This document shows, in pieces, positions 21,790 through 23,990 of a stretch of DNA of 23,990 nucleotides. Position 1 is the stretch's first letter; each line of letters begins with the position of its first letter. The notes beneath the pieces are model-generated. The model had not been told where the DNA came from and searched no databases. It saw nothing but the letters and a program-made list of their open reading frames with translations. The DNA comes from DASROJ01 sp035646975 (lineage in GTDB: Bacteria; Acidobacteriota; Polarisedimenticolia; JACPZX01; DASXTC01), in NCBI GenBank assembly GCA_035646975.1, contig DASROJ010000120.1, forward strand, positions 1 to 23,990. The letters are read 5' to 3'. A program made the position numbers and the translations under genes.

Positions 21790-21815
21790 CATCCCGCGTC
21801 ACACGCTGATAGATT
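21786..21815 (+). promoter_or_regulatory. Sigma-70-like promoter for accA
   Basis: Perfect TTGACA (21786-21791), 18-bp spacer, TAGATT (21810-21815). Predicted start near 21822, leader about 25 nt. The -35 contains the stop codon (21787-21789) of the preceding gene. Confidence 0.6.
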
Positions 21816-21846
21816 TCACCTCCGCATCCGAGGGGAGAAGCCTTCA

Positions 21847-22830
21847 ATGCCCCGATTCCCAGGTCAGAGCACGAGCAACGAAGACGCATTCGAGGCGCCG
21901 ATCGTCGAAGTCGAGAGGCGCATCGAGGAGTTGTCCGCGTTTCCGGCGAGCCGCGACACACAGGCGGAGATCGACCGTCTCAAGGCGAGACTCGACGGAC
22001 TGCGTCAGGATATTTTCGGCCGGCTTTCTCCCTGGCAGAAGACCCTGGTCGCCCGCCACCAGCAGCGGCCTTATACCCTCGATTACATTCGCTACCTGAT
22101 CGAGGATTTCGTCGAGCTGCACGGCGATCGCAAGTTCAAGGAAGACCCGGCCATCGTCGCGGGATTCGGGCTCTTCAAGGGGACCCCGGTCTGTGTGATC
22201 GGCCACCAGAAGGGGAGGGACACCAAGGAGAAGCTCACGCGCAACTTCGGCATGCCGCGGCCGGAGGGGTATCGAAAGTCGCTTCGTATCATGAAACTCG
22301 CCGAGAAATTCGGCAGACCGATCATCAGTTTCATCGACACGCCCGGCGCCTACCCGGGCATCGGTGCCGAGGAGCGCGGCCAGGCCGAGGCGATCGCGAT
22401 GAACCTCCGGGAGATGGCCGGTCTTCGCGTGCCGTTCATCGCCACGGTGACCGGAGAAGGGGGCAGCGGCGGCGCCCTGGCGCTGGGCATGGGAGACGTG
22501 GTCAACATCCTCGAGCATGCGATTTACTCGGTGATAAGCCCCGAAGGGTGCGCCGCGATTCTCTGGAAGGACCAGGAGAAGTGGAAGAAGGAAGCCGCCA
22601 GGGCGCTCAAGCTCACCGCGCAGGATCTTCGCGGGCTTGGAGTGGTCGACGAGATCATTCCCGAGGTCCGCGGCGGCGCCCACACCGATCACCAGGCGAG
22701 CGCGCAGATCCTCGGCGAGGTCCTGGAACGGCAGTTGCGCGAGATCTCGCCTCTCGATCCGGAAGAGCGGAAGGAACGCCGGAATCTCAAGTTTCGCCGG
22801 ATGGGCAGCTATCTCGAGCTGGTCGACTGA
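21847..22830 (+). CDS. accA: Acetyl-CoA carboxylase carboxyltransferase subunit alpha
   Basis: A 327-residue subunit that, with AccD, moves the carboxyl group from biotin to acetyl-CoA in fatty-acid synthesis. The N-terminal helix pair (EAPIVEVERRIEEL) is followed by RPYTLDYIRYLIEDFVELHGDRKF, NFGMPRPEGYRKSLRIMKLAEKFGRPIISFIDTPGAYPGIGAEERGQAEAIA-type crotonase core, and the oxyanion glycine loop GEGGSGGAL (203-211). ISPEGCAAILWKD and LTAQDLRGLGVVDEIIPE complete it. ATG 21847 has AGGGGAG 9 nt upstream. The 3' end overlaps the convergent mazG by 22 bp. Confidence 0.97.
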   Translation: MPRFPGQSTSNEDAFEAPIVEVERRIEELSAFPASRDTQAEIDRLKARLDGLRQDIFGRLSPWQKTLVARHQQRPYTLDYIRYLIEDFVELHGDRKFKEDPAIVAGFGLFKGTPVCVIGHQKGRDTKEKLTRNFGMPRPEGYRKSLRIMKLAEKFGRPIISFIDTPGAYPGIGAEERGQAEAIAMNLREMAGLRVPFIATVTGEGGSGGALALGMGDVVNILEHAIYSVISPEGCAAILWKDQEKWKKEAARALKLTAQDLRGLGVVDEIIPEVRGGAHTDHQASAQILGEVLERQLREISPLDPEERKERRNLKFRRMGSYLELVD

Positions 22831-23633
22831 TCCGGCGGTTCCCGCTTTTCGAGTGACTTGGCCTCCTCCCAGAGCAGTTCCATCTGATCGAAGGCACTCT
22901 TTCCGGGCTCAATTCCTTTCGCTTTCAGGCCGCTTTCGACATGATGAAACCGCGCGATGAACTTCCGGTTGGCCGCCTGCAGCGCAAGCTCAGGATCGAT
23001 TCCCGAGAAACGGCCGAGGTTGGCGGTGATGAAGAGGAGATCTCCCAGCTCCTCCTCCATCGCCGGGCGATCGCCCTCATCGGCGGCCTGCCTGAACTCC
23101 GCCAGCTCCTCGAACAGTTTCTCGTAGAGGTCGGCCAGCTGCTTCCAGTCGAAGCCGGCCAATGCCGCCTTGGTCGACAGACGATGCGCTCGCAACAGCG
23201 CTGGCATGTGGGCGGGCACACCGGAAAGCAGGGAATGGCCGGCGTCGCCTGAGGAGGCCCGCTCCTCGTTCTTGATGTCTTCCCACCGCCGGATGGCCTC
23301 GTGAGCGTTTTCCGCCTTGCGATCGCCGAACACGTGCGGGTGTCGCCGCACGAGCTTGTCCCGGATTCCACCCACGACCTCGTCGATGCCGAAAAGACCC
23401 TGCTCGGAACAGACCTGGGCCAGGAAAACGACCTCCAGCAGCAGGTCTCCAAGCTCCTCCCGGAGCATCAGGGGGTCCTTCGCCTCGATCGCCTCGATCA
23501 GCTCGTATGTTTCCTCGACCAGGTAGGTTCGGAGGGTCTGAAGGGTCTGCTCCCTGTCCCACGGACAGCCCTCCGGTCCCCGCAAACGGGCCATCACCGC
23601 GACCAACTCCTCAAAGGGGCTCGATTCTCTCAA
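22809..23633 (-). CDS. mazG: Nucleoside triphosphate pyrophosphohydrolase MazG
   Basis: A 274-residue protein with two tandem MazG domains that hydrolyses NTPs to NMP and PPi, a house-cleaning role. Domain 1 has RLRGPEGCPWDREQT, EETYELIEAIE and EELGDLLLEVVF, the EExxE...ExxD magnesium site, then KLVRRHPHVFGD and WEDIKNEER. Domain 2 has GFDWKQLADLYEKLFEELAEF, EEELGDLLFITANLGR and ANRKFIARFHHVE. I place the start at TTG 23633: GGGAGG lies exactly 7 nt upstream, and the upstream ATG 23663 overlaps the predicted -10 box and lacks a ribosome site. Convergent overlap with accA. Confidence 0.93.
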   Translation of the reverse strand: MRESSPFEELVAVMARLRGPEGCPWDREQTLQTLRTYLVEETYELIEAIEAKDPLMLREELGDLLLEVVFLAQVCSEQGLFGIDEVVGGIRDKLVRRHPHVFGDRKAENAHEAIRRWEDIKNEERASSGDAGHSLLSGVPAHMPALLRAHRLSTKAALAGFDWKQLADLYEKLFEELAEFRQAADEGDRPAMEEELGDLLFITANLGRFSGIDPELALQAANRKFIARFHHVESGLKAKGIEPGKSAFDQMELLWEEAKSLEKREPPDQSTSSR

Positions 23634-23661
23634 AAAGTTGCCTCCCACTCGAAAAGAAACC

Positions 23662-23691
23662 ATTGTATGCCGGTGTTCAGCGACCCTTCAA
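23662..23691 (-). promoter_or_regulatory. Sigma-70-like promoter for mazG
   Basis: On the minus strand TTGAAG (23691-23686), 18-bp spacer, TACAAT (23667-23662), the latter 5 of 6 to consensus. Predicted start near 23655, giving a 22-nt leader to TTG 23633. Confidence 0.5.
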
Positions 23692-23820
23692 GAATCGGGC
23701 CACCGGCCGGGGCTTGTTCCATTGATCGGGCCGCCATTCAAGTGATAGCATCGCGCCGCACACCACATGCAGGCGGCGCCGAGGATGAGATGCCGCCCAG
23801 TTCCGCGCCTGAGGTCTCGA

Positions 23821-23990
23821 ATGTCGAAGAACGACGAGCACGAGGGCAAGAAAGACCCTATAAAGGTCACGGACAGGCGCGCCTTCACGCTCGATGGCGA
23901 ACGACGCAGGCCCGAGGCGGAGGCCGAGCCGGAGCCGCCCAGCTCCCAGGTGCTCAAGGGAGAGGGGTTCGAGCTGCGTCCCTCCCAGCC
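23821..23990 (+). CDS. DUF1844 domain protein (3'-truncated by window edge)
   Basis: The first 56 codons of a protein that runs off the window. It starts MSKNDEHEGKKDPIKVTDRR, then AFTLDGERRR and a Glu/Pro-rich linker. IKVTDRRAFTLDGE is the typical N-terminal motif of DUF1844 proteins, small proteins of unknown function common in Acidobacteriota and delta-proteobacteria. TGAGGT lies about 6 nt before the ATG. The 187-bp gap to mazG holds the mazG promoter and a weak plus-strand candidate (TTGATC near 23725, GATAGC near 23747). Confidence 0.7.
   Translation, partial: MSKNDEHEGKKDPIKVTDRRAFTLDGERRRPEAEAEPEPPSSQVLKGEGFELRPSQ

Overview
The window is a dense, GC-rich bacterial chromosome segment. 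It has about 25 protein genes, three tRNA genes, short intergenic gaps, many ATGA or GTGA stop/start overlaps and frequent GTG or TTG starts. The gene set (HprK-RapZ-EIIA-HPr-EI cluster, IHF/HU-MerR pair, surE-pcm, DUF2007, DUF1844, CBS-type CCA enzyme, archaeal-type GAPDH) points to a Gram-negative lineage of the Acidobacteriota / former Deltaproteobacteria kind. This is inferred from gene content only. I see no phage genes, insertion sequences, CRISPR arrays or rRNA, so it looks like core chromosome rather than an accessory island.

Layout. 1-772: 3' end of etfA. 780-1850 (minus): type II GAPDH homologue, convergent with etfA. 1857-2142: divergent intergenic region with one good sigma-70 type promoter facing each way. 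2143-7851: probable operon hprK, rapZ, PTS EIIA (mannose type), HPr, EI, cupin, IHF/HU, MerR. No sugar-specific EIIB/EIIC/EIID is present, so the phosphorelay looks regulatory. 7838-9439: bolA (minus) and the divergent FAD oxidase lhgO, which lacks a canonical start codon. 9496-12347: a small two-helix membrane protein, tRNA-Pro(GGG), a tiny cysteine-rich secreted protein, a DUF2007 zinc-ribbon protein, surE, pcm and tRNA-Pro(CGG). 12348-15515: a REC-PilZ response regulator, acylphosphatase, apt and a TPR lipoprotein in close series. 15558-15634: tRNA-Arg(CCT). 15781-16937: a TPR membrane protein convergent with ssb. 17041-21789: murJ, dtd, xerD and a CBS-CCA nucleotidyltransferase. 21847-23633: accA convergent with mazG. 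23821-end: start of a DUF1844 protein.

Functional themes are phosphotransfer regulation (HprK can phosphorylate the serine of HPr, EI its histidine), macromolecule repair and quality control (SurE, Pcm, Dtd, MazG, CCA enzyme, Apt), cell envelope (MurJ, TPR proteins), chromosome maintenance (SSB, XerD, IHF/HU) and central metabolism (GAPDH, EtfA, LhgO, AccA).

Promoters resembling TTGACA-17/18-TAnnnT recur, and several overlap the stop codon of the preceding gene. No convincing intrinsic terminator (GC hairpin plus T-run) was found. I see no large new system. The most interesting items are small: a 60-residue protein with mirror-symmetric cysteine spacing around a twin CX3C core, the missing start codon of lhgO, two tandem duplications at gene junctions, and a mazG start that the promoter position appears to decide.
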